This document shows, one piece after another, positions 63,928 through 64,000 of a stretch of DNA of 64,000 nt. Under the pieces are notes generated by a model. It saw only the letters and a list, made by a program, of their open reading frames with translations, did no database searches and was not told where the DNA came from. Each line of letters starts with the position of its first letter. Within the stretch, counting starts at the first letter, position 1. Origin of the DNA: an uncultured Clostridia bacterium. Its GTDB lineage: Bacteria; Bacillota; Clostridia; Lachnospirales; CAG-274. Location of the stretch: NCBI GenBank assembly GCA_947628755.1, contig CANRBC010000009.1, positions 38,014-102,013 of the forward strand. The letters are read 5' to 3'. The position numbers were made by a program, and so were the translations under genes.

Positions 63928-64000
63928 TCAAGCTGCTGAGAGTTTTTCACCCATTGATTTTCTATAAGCAACAGGAGGCATACCATCAGGGTTAAAGCTG
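63928..64000 (-). CDS. C-terminal end of a probable IS transposase
   Basis: A minus-strand frame enters from the window edge and ends SFNPDGMPPVAYRKSMGEKL plus three residues. The P-x-x-YR pattern near the end is typical of rve-type (IS3-like) transposases. TGTCAAGAAAAG at 63876 could be the IS end. Only 23 residues are visible, so the family is tentative. Confidence 0.4.
   Translation of the reverse strand, partial: SFNPDGMPPVAYRKSMGEKLSAA

Noticed and set aside
63741..63986. An 81-codon minus-strand frame at the right end
   Set aside because: AT-rich hydrophobic translation without a ribosome binding site that crosses the putative attR and overlaps the transposase end in another frame.

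Overview
The window is a chromosomal segment of a low-to-mid GC, anaerobic, probably endospore-forming Firmicute of class Clostridia, interrupted at its right end by a visibly more AT-rich integrated element. Support for this placement: strong AGGAGG-type ribosome binding sites, a pyruvate:ferredoxin oxidoreductase, the Pta-AckA acetate pathway, sporulation genes (spmA, spmB, ytfJ/gerW), a cdaA-cdaR c-di-AMP locus, an SLH-domain surface protein, tmcAL, DUF177-rpmF and rho-rpmE. Chromosomal genes use the isoleucine codon AUA heavily. No rRNA, tRNA or CRISPR array was seen.

Layout of the chromosomal part. 1-4.3 kb: end of a YgiQ-type radical SAM gene facing a leftward operon (two RimK-like ATP-grasp genes, phosphofructokinase, a DtxR/MntR-type repressor, thioredoxin). 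4.4-9.7 kb: a TetR regulator divergent from an RND efflux adaptor and pump. 9.9-14 kb: a membrane protein and a metallo-beta-lactamase-fold lipoprotein, then a leftward tmcAL-DUF1275-rnhA operon, with a candidate small RNA between the convergent ends. 14-17.3 kb: pta, ackA, DUF177, rpmF. 17.3-22.3 kb: an EamA transporter and a lipoprotein, an unrecognised protein with a Cys-rich tail, and cdaA-cdaR. 22.3-28 kb: spmA-spmB, an acidic LysM membrane protein, rho, rpmE and small redox/membrane genes. 28-33.4 kb: a secreted SLH protein and a two-polypeptide 2-oxoacid:ferredoxin oxidoreductase. 33.5-38.6 kb: rimO, pgsA, an S41 protease, pyrG. 38.6-52.4 kb: two copies of a dispersed CGACCCTTC-bounded repeat flanking an intracellular-type subtilase (with a coupled 41-codon ORF), rnhB, yraN and pgeF; then DUF512, der, plsY, gpsA, a GH43 glycosidase, DUF2953, ytfJ and guaA.

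52.4-63.9 kb is an approximately 11.5 kb element inserted at the 3' end of guaA. It has a tyrosine integrase next to guaA, a leftward operon (HTH regulators, an excisionase-like protein, a sigma-70-like factor, a DUF1492-like factor), a divergent XRE repressor with three operator-like sites, then a rightward array of very small genes (hydrophobic micropeptides, XRE, SprT-like peptidase, DUF5049, DUF7666-like). No terminase, capsid, conjugation or replication-initiator gene was recognised, so it looks like a satellite, genomic island or remnant. GAGTGGGAGTAA at 63856, which would spell the guaA ending E-W-E-stop, marks a probable right attachment site. An IS-like sequence lies beyond it at the window edge.

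The most interesting signal is a promoter family inside the element. Seven sites, five on + and two on -, share a CGGCAT-like box (CRGYAT), usually followed by ACRAA, then exactly 20 bases, then a -10 (TATAAT or close) preceded by RCGN. None has a canonical -35. They drive micro-ORFs or short, apparently non-coding transcripts ending in hairpins. The element's own sigma-like factor is the obvious candidate reader, but that link is inference.
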